Numbered from the stretch's first letter, positions 44,538 to 55,024 are shown. The stretch is 64,000 bases of DNA from Salinimonas iocasae (GCF_006228385.1 NZ_CP039852.1:1876001-1940000), one strand, 5' to 3'. Numbers and translations are program-made. The notes: generated from the letters alone by a model not told the origin.

Positions 44538-45099
44538 AGCAGAGTTTATTAATCGGTTTCAGCACGCGCGGCAGGTCAGTCTTGAGGCTGATTATCCCCT
44601 TACACGAAAAGGTCGCGATGCTGCGGTGCTGATACCTATGCTGGATTATGACGACGGGCTGCATGTCATTCTGACAGAACGGGCACATCATTTACGGCAT
44701 CATGCCGGACAAATAAGCTTTCCCGGCGGTGGCTATGAGCCGCAGGACGCATCGCTTACCGATACTGCATTACGCGAAGCGTTTGAGGAAGTGGGTTTGC
44801 CGCCCTCCCATGTTCAGGTTATTGGCGCACTGCCTGATTATCGCACTATCAGCGGTTATCACATTAAGCCGGTGGTCGGGTTCGTACAGCCAGGTTTTGA
44901 ATACCGTATTGACCCTAACGAGGTGGCCAGTGTTTTTGACGTACCATTATCCCACCTAATGGATAAGAAAAATCATCTTATCCATCATATGACACGAAAC
45001 CAGAAACAATTTCCTATCTATTTCATTCCCTGGCAGGAGCGTATGATATGGGGCGCAACTGCTGCCATACTGCGAAATCTGGCCCATCATCTGGGATAA
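44530..45099 (+). CDS. nudL: CoA pyrophosphatase (Nudix, NudL)
   Basis: Nudix hydrolase that cleaves CoA to 3',5'-ADP and 4'-phosphopantetheine. The GTG at 44530 lies 6 bases after GGAAG and overlaps the last eight bases of pabB, giving 189 residues (E. coli NudL 192). RKGRDAAVLIPM, HHAGQISFPGGGYEPQDAS and the Nudix REAFEEVGL are readable; the first glutamate of the canonical Nudix box is replaced, as is usual in this subfamily, by the GG..D.D pattern. Translational coupling to pabB explains the context, as in many gammaproteobacteria. Confidence 0.93.
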   Translation: MNKAEFINRFQHARQVSLEADYPLTRKGRDAAVLIPMLDYDDGLHVILTERAHHLRHHAGQISFPGGGYEPQDASLTDTALREAFEEVGLPPSHVQVIGALPDYRTISGYHIKPVVGFVQPGFEYRIDPNEVASVFDVPLSHLMDKKNHLIHHMTRNQKQFPIYFIPWQERMIWGATAAILRNLAHHLG

Positions 45100-45155
45100 A
45101 GTGAACGTAAGTCGTGTTTGTTCACTACAAGATTATCAAGATTTGTTTACATTGA

Positions 45156-45188
45156 ATTAGCTTTTCTCATCTGTTGATTAGCTTTTCT
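45156..45188 (+). repeat. 12-bp direct repeat in the sdaA upstream region
   Basis: ATTAGCTTTTCT occurs at 45156-45167 and 45177-45188, 21 bp apart, two helical turns, 68-100 bp before the sdaA start. A regulator binding side by side is the likely meaning; the identity is not known. Confidence 0.45.
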
Positions 45189-45255
45189 GTATTGTAGTTG
45201 CTGCTACATACAGGCAAGATCGACTCAGATTCTTATTGGGGATAGAACCACATTT

Positions 45256-46626
45256 ATGATTAGTGTATTTGATATGTTCAGTATCGGAATTGGCCCATCC
45301 AGTTCACATACCGTAGGGCCGATGCGAGCCGGTGCAGAGTTTGTATCAGAATTAGCGCAGGATGGCGTGCTGGAAAATATTGATGGCATCAAAGTCGAGC
45401 TATTCGGCTCATTAGGACAAACCGGCAAAGGGCACGGTACGGGTAAAGCCGTAATTCTCGGCTTGTTAGGGGAGTCACCGGAAACCATTGATGTCGACAG
45501 TATCGATGTCACGCTGGAGGGCATTCATGATAGTCAGAAGATTATGCTCAATGGTACCCATCAGGTTAAGTTTCCGAACAAAAATGCAATTGTATTTCAT
45601 CGTCGCAAAACCTTGCCGCGCCATGCTAATGCGCTGACATTTTACGTCTATAAAAATAAAGAATTGTTGCGCGAACAAACCTATTACAGCATTGGTGGTG
45701 GCTTTGTTGTTCGTCACGAAGATTTTGATGATACCAAAGAACACGCGATGTCGGTGCAGGCCAAAGTACCCTACCCGTTCAAAACCGCTGAAGCTTTGAT
45801 CGAATTGTGCAAAAACAATGGCATGTGCATCAGCTCTTTAATGCTGAAAAATGAGGCCGTACACCGCCCGGTACATGAAGTAAAAGATAAGCTGTTTGAA
45901 ATCTGGCAGACCATGAAGTATTGCGTTCAGCGCGGTATTGAAAGCGAAGGTATCCTTCCGGGTGGCCTGAAAGTGGTGCGTCGTGCGCCAGCACTGTATC
46001 GCCGTTTACAAACAGAACACACCTCTGATCCTATGCAGACTATGGATTGGGTAAACTTATTTGCACTTGCTGTGAATGAAGAAAACGCAGCGGGCGGTCG
46101 CGTGGTAACAGCGCCAACCAATGGCGCAGCGGGTATCATCCCGGCTGTATTGCACTATTTTGATAAGTTTATCAGACCCGTTGATACCGAAACTGCCGCG
46201 CGTTTCTTACTAACCGCCGGTGCTATCGGCATTCTGTATAAAGAAAATGCTTCGATTTCAGGTGCTGAAGTTGGCTGCCAGGGCGAAGTTGGCGTGGCCT
46301 GTTCAATGGCGGCAGGTGCATTAACTGAAATAATGGGTGGCTCAACACTGGCGGTAGAAAATGCTGCTGAAATTGGTATGGAACACAACCTTGGTCTGAC
46401 CTGCGACCCGGTAGGCGGACTGGTTCAGGTCCCCTGTATTGAGCGAAACGCGATGGGCGCGATTAAAGCAATCAACGCCTCACGGCTGGCAATGCGCGGC
46501 AGCGGAGAGCACAAAGTATCGCTGGATAAGGTTATCAAAACCATGCGCGATACCGGTAATGATATGAAAACCAAATACAAAGAGACCGCCCGTGGCGGCC
46601 TTGCGGTAAATATTATCGAGTGCTGA
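45256..46626 (+). CDS. sdaA: L-serine ammonia-lyase
   Basis: Converts L-serine to pyruvate and ammonia using a [4Fe-4S] cluster. 456 residues, same as E. coli SdaA (454). N-terminal [21 protein letters not shown] is the alpha/beta-domain signature; in the second domain [31 protein letters not shown] and [19 protein letters not shown] hold the cluster cysteines. It is preceded by a 156-bp region with two direct repeats and a 7-bp inverted repeat (45100-45126), and converges on cysB with 13 bp between. Single-gene unit on the plus strand. Confidence 0.96.
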   Translation: MISVFDMFSIGIGPSSSHTVGPMRAGAEFVSELAQDGVLENIDGIKVELFGSLGQTGKGHGTGKAVILGLLGESPETIDVDSIDVTLEGIHDSQKIMLNGTHQVKFPNKNAIVFHRRKTLPRHANALTFYVYKNKELLREQTYYSIGGGFVVRHEDFDDTKEHAMSVQAKVPYPFKTAEALIELCKNNGMCISSLMLKNEAVHRPVHEVKDKLFEIWQTMKYCVQRGIESEGILPGGLKVVRRAPALYRRLQTEHTSDPMQTMDWVNLFALAVNEENAAGGRVVTAPTNGAAGIIPAVLHYFDKFIRPVDTETAARFLLTAGAIGILYKENASISGAEVGCQGEVGVACSMAAGALTEIMGGSTLAVENAAEIGMEHNLGLTCDPVGGLVQVPCIERNAMGAIKAINASRLAMRGSGEHKVSLDKVIKTMRDTGNDMKTKYKETARGGLAVNIIEC

Positions 46627-46639
46627 TAAACAGGTGGCG

Positions 46640-47686
<1,047 letters not shown>

Positions 47687-47765
47687 CTATTGCCATTTTC
47701 GGTTATACACCTATTCTTATATCAAAAATATAGGCATTTATTCAATTTTAAGTTGATACCAGTAT

Positions 47766-48500
47766 ATGCGCCAACAGAAGTATAATGACGCCGTGATGCA
47801 CGACTTTGAAGCCGCCCCACCCCAGAAAATAGAGTTTTCCTCTGTGCTTGCCGCTGCCGTGCACGATATGAAGAATTCACTTTGCTTGCTCATCCAGTCT
47901 ATTGAACAGTTATCTGATAGTATTGATGCTGCAAACATAGCCGCCAGTAAACATGTCGCCGATGTGCATTATGAGGCCAGCCGGCTGAATACCAGCCTGG
48001 TACAAATTCTGTCATTGTACCGGGCGCAACTGGAAACCTTACCTATTACGATTGATGAGCACTTCGTGGCTGATGTTCTTGAGGATGTGCTTAACACCGT
48101 AAAGCTTTCGGTAAATCAGCGTAATTTCAGTGTCACCATCGACTGTGACCCAGACCTTGCGTGGTATATGGACGGCGAACTGATATACCTTTTGGTCAAT
48201 GATGCGGTTATCAATGCACTGCGTTACGGTAACAATGCGATTCATGTAAGCGCTAAGGTGGCCGATAATAAGCTGTTTGTTAAAGTTGAAGATGATGGTC
48301 AGGGTTATCCGGATACTATGCTGGCGCAAAGTAATAAGGCGCTGAGCTCGGCGGCCGTCAGTCAGGGGCGTACCGGATTAGGGCTGTATTTTGCCCGACT
48401 TATAGCAAACGCGCATAATCGCCATGGTCAACGCGGCGAAATTACCCTGCAAAATGGTGGGAAATTTGGCGGGAGTGTTTTTATGGTAAAAATACCGTAA
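47766..48500 (+). CDS. Small soluble sensor histidine kinase without a partner regulator
   Basis: A 244-residue cytoplasmic protein with only the kinase core. His33 in AAAVHDMKNSL fits a phospho-acceptor; the N-box is VNDAVINALRYG (about 150), G1 is DDGQGYP, and G2 is GRTGLGLYFARLIANAHN. No membrane span, PAS or HAMP region is visible, and no response-regulator gene is adjacent. It would need an input from a partner protein or act as a bifunctional enzyme on a distant regulator. A later ATG at 47796 is possible. Divergent from cysB; followed by an unknown membrane-anchored protein. Confidence 0.8.
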   Translation: MRQQKYNDAVMHDFEAAPPQKIEFSSVLAAAVHDMKNSLCLLIQSIEQLSDSIDAANIAASKHVADVHYEASRLNTSLVQILSLYRAQLETLPITIDEHFVADVLEDVLNTVKLSVNQRNFSVTIDCDPDLAWYMDGELIYLLVNDAVINALRYGNNAIHVSAKVADNKLFVKVEDDGQGYPDTMLAQSNKALSSAAVSQGRTGLGLYFARLIANAHNRHGQRGEITLQNGGKFGGSVFMVKIP

Positions 48501-48578
48501 ACTCTGCCGTTATAATAAAAAAGACTGTCCTGAGCCTGCGTGCCTGAGACACAGTAAAAGCGAGCGGAACCAATATCC

Positions 48579-49337
48579 ATGTTCACCATAATCATCATCA
48601 TGATCGTTGTGCTCATCATAGCGGCCATCTTTATCAATGCTTTTCAGCAGCATCGCGCTAAAGTGGATGCAGAGCGTCGCGCCGAAGTATCCAAGCAACG
48701 TAATATCATTGATGAAACTGAAAATATCATTATGGCGTGCTCCAATATGCCGGTATCCGCGCGGCTGATGCAAATTCTTCACCGCCGTGTTTATAACGCA
48801 TTAAAAGCGTTAAACGATGCCGGTGCGGGCAATAATGATATCAAACAACGCCTTGAAGACGCCGAGGGGCGCACTCAGGGCGAAGCGGATGCCGGGGAAA
48901 AAATGAGCGAGTTTTCGCTACCGGACAACGACCGTATGATTATTCAGTATATTCAGGCGGTTAAGAAGTTACGCGTACTCCTTCGCTCAGAGCATTCTAA
49001 AGGCAAAGTAGATACCCGTACCTTTATCGAAGAAGACAAGGCGCTGGAGCGATTACAGCTTAAGACCAATGTAGAAACATTGGTCAAACGCGGTCGCGCC
49101 GCCATGCAGTCGGGCATGTTAGGCTCAGCGCGCCAGTATTTTGAAAAAGCGATCAGCGCGCTGGAGAATCAAACCCAGCGTGATGAATATATAGATACGC
49201 GTCTTAGTCAGCTTACCCAGTGGCTGGAGAGTATTCAGGATAACCTGAAGTCGGCGAATGCTGAAGACCGCGCCAAGCGCAAAGAAGAAGAGCGCGATGA
49301 ATTAGATGAGCTATTCGCGCCTAAGAAGAAGTGGTAG
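48579..49337 (+). CDS. Conserved membrane-anchored protein of unknown function
   Basis: A 252-residue protein with one N-terminal membrane span (about 1-20) followed by a basic stretch and mostly helical, charged segments: helices near 40-85, 115-135, 150-190 and 195-235, ending in an acidic/lysine-rich tail (DELDELFAPKKKW). A TPR-like stretch around residues 165-185 (GSARQYFEKAISAL) may bind a partner. I do not recognise a named family, though I believe homologs occur in Alteromonadales. It follows the kinase by 78 bp and its stop abuts the converging LysR gene, so it may work with the kinase. Confidence 0.7.
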   Translation: MFTIIIIMIVVLIIAAIFINAFQQHRAKVDAERRAEVSKQRNIIDETENIIMACSNMPVSARLMQILHRRVYNALKALNDAGAGNNDIKQRLEDAEGRTQGEADAGEKMSEFSLPDNDRMIIQYIQAVKKLRVLLRSEHSKGKVDTRTFIEEDKALERLQLKTNVETLVKRGRAAMQSGMLGSARQYFEKAISALENQTQRDEYIDTRLSQLTQWLESIQDNLKSANAEDRAKRKEEERDELDELFAPKKKW

Positions 49338-50222
49338 TTATAACGCAAGCGCATGGCATTGTTCCCACAATGCCTGAGCGGCTACTGAAAACCCCTGCCG
49401 GTCAGCACGAATCATCCCCACCCGTTTAACTAATGGTGAGTTGCGTAAAGCTACGCATACCAGACCATTGCGTTCCATCTGCGCCTGACAAAGTTGGGGG
49501 ACCACTGAGATACCCAACCCCTGTGCTATTAACTGGCCCACTGAACCTAACTGCCCGGTTTCTGCAACAATATTAAGCGCGCCATATCTGTGGGATATTT
49601 GTTCGGTCCACTTTCTGACTGCGGAGCCACGATTCATCGCAATAACCGGGCTTTGCAACAACGCTTCAAACGAGACTGAAGACTGAGTTGCCAACGGGTG
49701 CTCAGGGTAAAGTACCGCCACAAACGCATCATCAAACAAAGGGGTAAATGTCAGTCCTTCTGTATTTTCAGGCTCAAAGGTAAACCCGACTTCTGCGCGC
49801 CCTGCCAGTACCGCCGCAATGGTATCCTCCATAACTACATCAAGTACCCGCAGCCTGATGTTCGGATAGGCCGCGTGATAGTGCTTAAGCAATGCTGGCA
49901 AGCGTGACTCAGCGAACGAAGGCATAGCGGCAATAGTCAGTCTGCCCTGGCGCACAGCAAACAGGTTTTGCATTTCCTCAAACGTATCGTCCCATTCATT
50001 AACCAGACGCCGGGCGCTGGGTAACAGTGTTTCGCCCTCAGGCGTTAATTGCACCCGACGGGTGCTTCTGCTGAATAACTTTCCACCCAGTTGCTCTTCC
50101 ATCTTCTTAATTGCGCTGGATAAGGCTGGCTGTGTGAGATGCAGCTTCTCTGCAGCCTCAGCAAACGTAGATGATTCAGCAACGCTTAGAAACGCGACCA
50201 TGTTGCGGTATGAAACAGCCAT
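49338..50222 (-). CDS. LysR-family transcriptional regulator
   Basis: A 294-residue regulator: HTH in residues about 18-37 (TFAEAAEKLHLTQPALSSAIKKME) and a substrate-binding domain from about 90. Length is typical. It is divergent from the CoA-transferase genes with 103 bp between, the classic arrangement in which a LysR protein controls its neighbour and itself. The inducer is unknown, but an acyl or ketoacyl compound is a reasonable guess. Its stop directly abuts that of the preceding converging gene. Confidence 0.92.
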   Translation of the reverse strand: MAVSYRNMVAFLSVAESSTFAEAAEKLHLTQPALSSAIKKMEEQLGGKLFSRSTRRVQLTPEGETLLPSARRLVNEWDDTFEEMQNLFAVRQGRLTIAAMPSFAESRLPALLKHYHAAYPNIRLRVLDVVMEDTIAAVLAGRAEVGFTFEPENTEGLTFTPLFDDAFVAVLYPEHPLATQSSVSFEALLQSPVIAMNRGSAVRKWTEQISHRYGALNIVAETGQLGSVGQLIAQGLGISVVPQLCQAQMERNGLVCVALRNSPLVKRVGMIRADRQGFSVAAQALWEQCHALAL

Positions 50223-50325
50223 ATTGATAAAAATAACTTATTAATATTGATATAAAATTAATTTTACAAAATTTTTGCAAGCACAGATACTCTTATTGTC
50301 TTTAATACACATAAAGGAGCGTCAG

Positions 50326-51033
50326 ATGTCAGGTTTCGATAAGGTCGTGACCAGTTACGAAGAAGCAATGGAAGGACTCACCGATGGTATGACGGTGATT
50401 GCCGGCGGCTTCGGGCTTTGCGGAATCCCTGAGGGATTGATTGGTCAGATCAAAACGATGGGGGTCAAAGACCTTACCGTGGTATCTAATAACTGCGGCG
50501 TAGACGGTTTCGGGCTGGGTATTCTGTTAGAAGATCGTCAGATCCGGAAAATGGTGTCTTCCTATGTTGGCGAAAACGCCCTGTTTGAAAAGCAGCTGCT
50601 GGCTAACGAACTAGAAGTAGAGCTGACGCCACAAGGTACGCTGGCTGAAAAAATGCGCGCAGGCGGTGCCGGCATCCCGGCCTTTTACACCGCTACCGGA
50701 TACGGCACCCCCGTAGGTGAAGGCAAGGAAGTCAAAGAGTTTGACGGTCGCCCCTATATACTTGAAGAGTCTATTACCGGTGATTTTGCTATCGTGAAAG
50801 CCTGGAAAGCCGACCGTTATGGCAACTGCATCTACCGTCACACCGCCAGAAACTTTAACCCGATGGCCGCAACGGCTGGCAAGATTACCGTGGTCGAGGT
50901 TGAAGAGATTGTTGAAGCGGGTGAGCTTGATCCGGCGCAAACGCATACCCCGGGCATTTACGTAGACAGAGTAATCAAAGGTAGCTTTGAAAAACGCATC
51001 GAGCGCAAAGTACTGGCAAAGGAGGAACGTTAA
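50326..51033 (+). CDS. scoA: 3-oxoacid CoA-transferase subunit A
   Basis: Transfers CoA between succinyl-CoA and acetoacetate, or a related pair, so that ketone bodies enter central metabolism. 235 residues from the ATG at 50326, preceded by AAAGGAG five bases upstream; a frame opening earlier at 50275 lacks support. [42 protein letters not shown] and [16 protein letters not shown] are typical of SCOT subunit A. Paired with subunit B one base after its stop. The acyl specificity cannot be settled from sequence. Confidence 0.92.
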   Translation: MSGFDKVVTSYEEAMEGLTDGMTVIAGGFGLCGIPEGLIGQIKTMGVKDLTVVSNNCGVDGFGLGILLEDRQIRKMVSSYVGENALFEKQLLANELEVELTPQGTLAEKMRAGGAGIPAFYTATGYGTPVGEGKEVKEFDGRPYILEESITGDFAIVKAWKADRYGNCIYRHTARNFNPMAATAGKITVVEVEEIVEAGELDPAQTHTPGIYVDRVIKGSFEKRIERKVLAKEER

Positions 51034-51034
51034 G

Positions 51035-51691
51035 ATGGCTTTAACCCGTGACCAAATCGCAATGCGCGTCGCTCAGGAGTTTAAAGACGGCAGCTACGTA
51101 AATCTGGGAATCGGCATCCCTACCCTTGCGGCTAACTATGTTCCCGATGGCATCGATGTAATGCTGCAATCAGAAAACGGCTTATTAGGAATGGGCCGCT
51201 ATCCGAGTGAAGCAGAAGTTGACGCCGATATGATTAATGCCGGTAAGGAAACAGTGACTGCTATTAAAGGCGCATCTATTTTTGATTCCGCCGAAAGCTT
51301 TGCCATGATCCGTGGCGGCCATGTCGATTTTACCGTATTGGGGGCCTTTGAGGTTGATGTTAACGGCAATATCGCAAGCTGGATGATCCCCGGTAAACTT
51401 GTAAAAGGAATGGGTGGCGCTATGGACCTGGTGGCCGGTGCGAAGAATATTATCGTTACAATGACCCATGCCGATAAACACGGAAATTCAAAACTACTGT
51501 CTGAATGCAAGCTACCACTCACGGGCGTTAATTGTATCACCCGCATTATAACTGATTTAGCGGTGCTGGAAGTTAAAGATGGTGCGTTCCATCTACAGGA
51601 ACGTGCACCGGGCGTTACTGTAGACGAAATACGTGAAAAAACAGCCGGCAAGCTTGTTGCTGAGGGCGACATTCCTGAAATGCGCGTGTAA
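51035..51691 (+). CDS. scoB: 3-oxoacid CoA-transferase subunit B
   Basis: Catalytic subunit, 218 residues from ATG 51035 one base after the subunit-A stop, with GGAGG upstream. The active-site Glu47 sits in [26 protein letters not shown] and the GGAMDLVAG segment are further signatures. With subunit A it forms the heterodimer. No thiolase or hydroxybutyrate dehydrogenase is nearby. A clear terminator follows 9 bp after the stop. Confidence 0.93.
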   Translation: MALTRDQIAMRVAQEFKDGSYVNLGIGIPTLAANYVPDGIDVMLQSENGLLGMGRYPSEAEVDADMINAGKETVTAIKGASIFDSAESFAMIRGGHVDFTVLGAFEVDVNGNIASWMIPGKLVKGMGGAMDLVAGAKNIIVTMTHADKHGNSKLLSECKLPLTGVNCITRIITDLAVLEVKDGAFHLQERAPGVTVDEIREKTAGKLVAEGDIPEMRV

Positions 51692-51700
51692 ACACTATTC

Positions 51701-51736
51701 GGGGCAGACGCAATACGCTAGCTCTGCCCCAATTTT
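51701..51736 (+). terminator. Terminator after the CoA-transferase operon
   Basis: An 8-bp perfect stem (GGGGCAGA / TCTGCCCC) with a 14-base loop, then AATTTT. It lies 9 bp past the subunit-B stop and separates the operon from the helicase. Confidence 0.8.
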
Positions 51737-51806
51737 CTTTCTATCGCCTTTTATTTAATAGCAGCTTGATGGATAATGCGCCGGGTTTCATATTAAGGGC
51801 ACGGCT

Positions 51807-53135
51807 TTGCAAATCAGCGATCTTCCGGTACATCATAAAATCATCTCCCGTCTTCAGGACAAGAGCTTCGACACCCTGACCGAAATTCAGGAGAAGACTA
51901 TATTACCTGCCATGAGCGGCAAAGATATCATCGCTTCTTCGCAAACCGGCTCAGGCAAGACGCTGGCGTTTTTAATTCCTTTGGTAAATCGCCTGCTTAG
52001 CCAAAAGGCGCTGAGCAAAAAAGATCCCCGCGCTATGATACTGGCCCCTACCCGCGAGCTGGCCAAACAGGTTTTTACCGAAGCCAAAAGCCTCACTTCA
52101 CAACTTAATTTACCTTGCGCGTTAATTGTTGGTGGTGAAAACTACAACACACAGACAAAAGTACTGCGTAAAAGTCCGGCCATTGTGGTTGGCACTGCTG
52201 GCCGTATTGCCGATCATCTGGAAGATAAAACCTTCTTTCTGAACGGACTTGAAATGCTGGTATTTGATGAAGCTGACCGCATGCTGGATTTGGGCTTTGC
52301 CCCGCAGCTTAATCTGATTAATCAATATGCCGACCACCGGAAGCGCCAGACTATGCTGTTTTCGGCTACGCTCGATAACCTGGCCCTACAGCATATCAGT
52401 AAAGCATTGCTTAAAGCGCCGGTGCGCATCAATGTGGGACTGGCCACGGCCATTCATCAGGACATCAGCCAGCACATGTATTTTGCTGATAACGTTGAGC
52501 ATAAAAATATGCTGCTGACACAATGTCTGGGCGACACTGATTACAACCAGGCGATTGTATTCACAGCGACACGAGAAGACACAAACCGTATTTGCGATAT
52601 GCTGAATGAAGATAACCTTCACGCTGTAGCGCTTCGTGGTGATCTGCCACAAAATCAGCGCGCGCAAATTATGAGTGAATTCAGCCGGGGCCAGCACAGT
52701 ATTTTGGTCACCACCGATGTGGCATCACGCGGCCTTGATTTGCTTAAAGTCGGCCTGGTTATTAACTTTGATTTGCCTAAGCAGTCAGATGAATATATTC
52801 ACCGCATTGGTCGCACCGGCCGCGCCGGACAAAAAGGCACAGCGATTTCCTTTGTTGGACCACGGGACTGGCAAAGTTTTGAAAGTATTAAAGCCCATGT
52901 CGATTATCCGGTAGCTTGTGAGGCTCATCCTGAATCACCCGCTGAGTTTTCCGGTAAAAAGCCAAAGAAACCTGCTAAACAGAAAACGCATGATAAGCCG
53001 TCCGAAAAAACAGCTGAGAGCAAAAAGCCAGCTGCGCCGGCTAAAAAGCGTGTTAACACCACCGCGGGTAAAGATGTTGGCGATATGCCAATTGTGCGTA
53101 AGAAACGTCAGGCTGACTTTGACGACGATGAGTAA
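51807..53135 (+). CDS. DEAD-box RNA helicase
   Basis: An ATP-dependent RNA helicase of 442 residues. All motifs are readable: Q-motif FDTLTEIQEKTI, I SSQTGSGKT, Ia PTRELAKQ, TAGRI in place of TPGRL, II DEAD, III SAT, IV FTATREDT, V TTDVASRGLD and VI HRIGRTGRAG. The C-terminal ~80 residues are low-complexity and rich in Lys, Pro and Ala, an RNA-binding tail. It starts at TTG with AAGGG upstream; no ATG is well placed. It differs from DeaD and RhlB and is closest to the small RhlE-type group. Which RNA it acts on (ribosome or cold response) is unknown. Last typical chromosomal gene before the cassette region. Confidence 0.92.
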   Translation: MQISDLPVHHKIISRLQDKSFDTLTEIQEKTILPAMSGKDIIASSQTGSGKTLAFLIPLVNRLLSQKALSKKDPRAMILAPTRELAKQVFTEAKSLTSQLNLPCALIVGGENYNTQTKVLRKSPAIVVGTAGRIADHLEDKTFFLNGLEMLVFDEADRMLDLGFAPQLNLINQYADHRKRQTMLFSATLDNLALQHISKALLKAPVRINVGLATAIHQDISQHMYFADNVEHKNMLLTQCLGDTDYNQAIVFTATREDTNRICDMLNEDNLHAVALRGDLPQNQRAQIMSEFSRGQHSILVTTDVASRGLDLLKVGLVINFDLPKQSDEYIHRIGRTGRAGQKGTAISFVGPRDWQSFESIKAHVDYPVACEAHPESPAEFSGKKPKKPAKQKTHDKPSEKTAESKKPAAPAKKRVNTTAGKDVGDMPIVRKKRQADFDDDE

Positions 53136-53517
53136 AATATCGTCGCGTTAGCACTAATGCTTCGACTTACCGTGCGAATACGTATTAATAATTCTTTTGT
53201 TCCCGGACGCTAATTTGGGTTTGGGAACGCCTCCCTTAAAAGCCTCTTCGTTGCTTTGGCACTAGCCTATACTTGAAACTCCTTACACCTGGCTGCCTAC
53301 CCTCCTCTTTTAAACGATAGCTACGCGCTATTTACAAGCAAAAATAATTCGCGTGTGAGGTGGCCGGCCTGACCAGTAAAAGTTCATCCCACTTTGGTGT
53401 ATTTCACGCCAGAAATACACAGTGAAAAAAATTTTGTTTGGCGATACGATAGGTTATGGATAGACACGCTCTGAAAATGGTGTAAATGATTACCCCGTTT
53501 CGGGTGATATTAAATTG
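53136..53517. other. Gene-free spacer ahead of the cassette region
   Basis: 380 bp without a supportable gene. It contains a 6-bp inverted repeat GTTCCC/GGGAAC near 53199-53228 and an ACCC/GGGT hairpin near 53492-53505, and ends in TTGTTAGGTGT, the R'-like boundary of the first cassette. Whether this was once an attI or an attC site cannot be told; no integrase gene is adjacent. Confidence 0.5.
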
Positions 53518-53913
53518 TTAGGTGTAAAATGATAAGCCCAAAGTCGCAATTACTTTTTGAAGAATTAATAGCAGCTCTTAAGGATGCTGAACTTTACGAT
53601 AATGTTCGAGACTTTAATATGTGGGCTTCCACCTTTTCAACTAATGACCAGACAGCCAAGATAGCGGCTGTAAGAAAAATGAAAGATCGATGCCATCCAA
53701 AATTGCTCGGTGATTATAGGCTTAGTGTTAAAGGTAATGGTAGTTATCCAGTAGTAGAATTTTTAGAGCGGTTAATCAATTCCTTTTCAGAGGACCTAAA
53801 TAAGCAATGACACCTAACAAAACGCTGTTGTCACTCCCGTTGGTCGCTGGGACGCAAACACGCAGGGCCGCTTCGCTATTATGCCCTACGCGCCTGCGCC
53901 CCAAAGCTTAGCG
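53518..53913 (+). mobile_element. Integron gene cassette 1
   Basis: Bounded on the left by a GTTAGGT site (cut expected after 53517) and on the right by an attC ending in GTTAGCT. The leading TTAGGTGT is the exact complement of the ACACCTAA that begins its attC at 53810, as expected if the cassette once closed into a circle. One small gene nearly fills it, and its stop runs into the attC. Confidence 0.72.
53529..53810 (+). CDS. Small cassette-borne protein of unknown function
   Basis: A 93-residue soluble protein, ATG 53529, eleven bases after the cassette boundary, without a strong ribosome site. It is helical and contains KDAELYDNVRDFNMWAS and FLERLINSFSEDLNK. I recognise no family. Its TGA stop overlaps the first base of the attC, normal for cassettes. 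Typical orphan cassette protein; possible immune or antitoxin-like role is only a guess. Confidence 0.65.
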   Translation: MISPKSQLLFEELIAALKDAELYDNVRDFNMWASTFSTNDQTAKIAAVRKMKDRCHPKLLGDYRLSVKGNGSYPVVEFLERLINSFSEDLNKQ

Positions 53914-53919
53914 TTAGCT
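53812..53919 (+). repeat. attC recombination site 1
   Basis: 108 bp running from ACCTAAC (R'', 53812-53818) to GTTAGCT (R', 53913-53919). Inner arms AACGCT (53821-53826) and AGCGTT (53910-53915) pair, and the middle is strongly self-complementary (GGGACGC with GCGCCCC; GCAGGGC with GCCCT). This is the classic folded attC layout. The second site at 54409 shares most of the 5' half. Confidence 0.75.
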
Positions 53920-53934
53920 GCCAAAGGAAATTGG

Positions 53935-54414
53935 ATGCTTTGTGATATGAATTTTGTCGATTGGGTTCAAGTGATAACTCAAAGCGTGACTGCGATTACT
54001 GCTGTCATCATGGCTATATTAGCTTATCGAACATATCTCGCGGCACCAGAACAAGAAGCAGAATCAGAACCCGAAAATGCTTTTGATGACACTACTTCCG
54101 AACAATTAGACGAAGTATTTGTTTTCAAAACGTCTAAGCAGAAAACATATTTAAAAGTTACCAAACAGGGGTTGGCTTGTCGTATAGAAGACGAAAGAGA
54201 CGGTAAAGGAGGCCCGCAATGGTTATTATTAAAACAGGAAGTAAAAGCAATTTTAGATTCAATGGCCTTCAGCGTTAATCCTGGCTACAAAGTTAACACA
54301 GGTAAATTTACTATCGGGCCACGTAGAAACTGGCTATATACCAAGTCCTTATTTCCAGAGCCTGACTATTTAAAAAGCGTAATACAGAGGTTGTTAGAAA
54401 ATGCCGGCAGCTAA
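53935..54414 (+). CDS. Cassette-borne membrane-anchored protein
   Basis: 159 residues from ATG 53935, six bases after AGGA. One N-terminal membrane span (about residues 8-30, VIMAILAYRTYLA at the end) then an acidic linker and a C-terminal domain from about 60 with DERDGKGGPQWLL and NWLYTKSLFPEPDYL. No family recognised. Longer upstream frame runs through the attC and is rejected. Its TAA stop lies inside the R'' of attC 2. Confidence 0.65.
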   Translation: MLCDMNFVDWVQVITQSVTAITAVIMAILAYRTYLAAPEQEAESEPENAFDDTTSEQLDEVFVFKTSKQKTYLKVTKQGLACRIEDERDGKGGPQWLLLKQEVKAILDSMAFSVNPGYKVNTGKFTIGPRRNWLYTKSLFPEPDYLKSVIQRLLENAGS

Positions 54415-54504
54415 CAAAACGCTATTGTCACTCACTTCGTTCGCTGGGACGCATACACGGGGCCGCTTCGCGATTGTAGCGCCATGATTAAAAACTTTGC
54501 TGCC
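54409..54504 (+). repeat. attC site 2 (3' arm degraded)
   Basis: Begins AGCTAACAAAACGCT, matching attC 1, and shares CGCTGGGACGCA and GGGCCGCTTCGC. The right end reads ACTTTGCTGCC where GTTAGCTGCC would be expected, so the GTTRRRY core is damaged. The left arm GGCAGCTAAC is the exact complement of the GTTAGCTGCC at the left end of its own cassette (53913-53922). Confidence 0.65.
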
Positions 54505-54520
54505 AGTAATTGGAGGTCCT

Positions 54521-54847
54521 GTGGATGAGAAATTTATAGGGATTATTATCATCATCTTGTTTGGTGCCCTACCCTGTATCGTTCTCGGCTATCTCATTGC
54601 TGTTAAACAGATGCATGGATTAATTGCAGGCTGGAACGAATCAAAGGTCTCGAACCCTGTTGCTTTCGGAAAATGGGTAGGCTTTTCGGTGCTGGTTGTC
54701 GGCCTATGTATCGCAGGTACTGGACTAGTCTGGTACCTTGGCTTAATCAATGAAAATCAGATGACATTCCTACTCGCTATCGCCTCAGTTATCCCCATTC
54801 CATGTTTAATTGTTGCTATTTTCAAGTATAAAAAACGTGGCAGCTAA
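54521..54847 (+). CDS. DUF3784-like small membrane protein in cassette
   Basis: 108 residues from GTG 54521, four bases after GGAGG. Three hydrophobic spans are visible, at about 4-24, 48-70 and 78-97, with GLIAGWNESK between the first two, as in the DUF3784 family found in Firmicutes. The family's function is unknown. Stop TAA at 54845-54847 lies in the AGCTAAC of the next attC-like arm, so this is again a cassette gene. Confidence 0.65.
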   Translation: MDEKFIGIIIIILFGALPCIVLGYLIAVKQMHGLIAGWNESKVSNPVAFGKWVGFSVLVVGLCIAGTGLVWYLGLINENQMTFLLAIASVIPIPCLIVAIFKYKKRGS

Positions 54848-55010
54848 CAATGCGTTAAACCGATAGCTACTATGTGGCAATTACTAGTCGCCAGCCAAGT
54901 GTCATGCTTATGACGTCTGATACGCTTAAGATGTTATCTAAAAATGAATGTGCGAACCATTTTGTACCAGATGTTTTAAGGGTCAGTACTCGGCCGTATA
55001 AAATTTAGGC
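54839..55010 (+). repeat. attC-like remnant 3
   Basis: Starts with GGCAGCTAACAATGCGTT, a good 5' attC half, but no matching 3' half follows closely. TTAGGC occurs at 55005-55010 directly before the next gene and could be the altered core of its cassette. Read as a decayed site. Confidence 0.4.
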
Positions 55011-55024
55011 TTCAGGAGTTAAGT

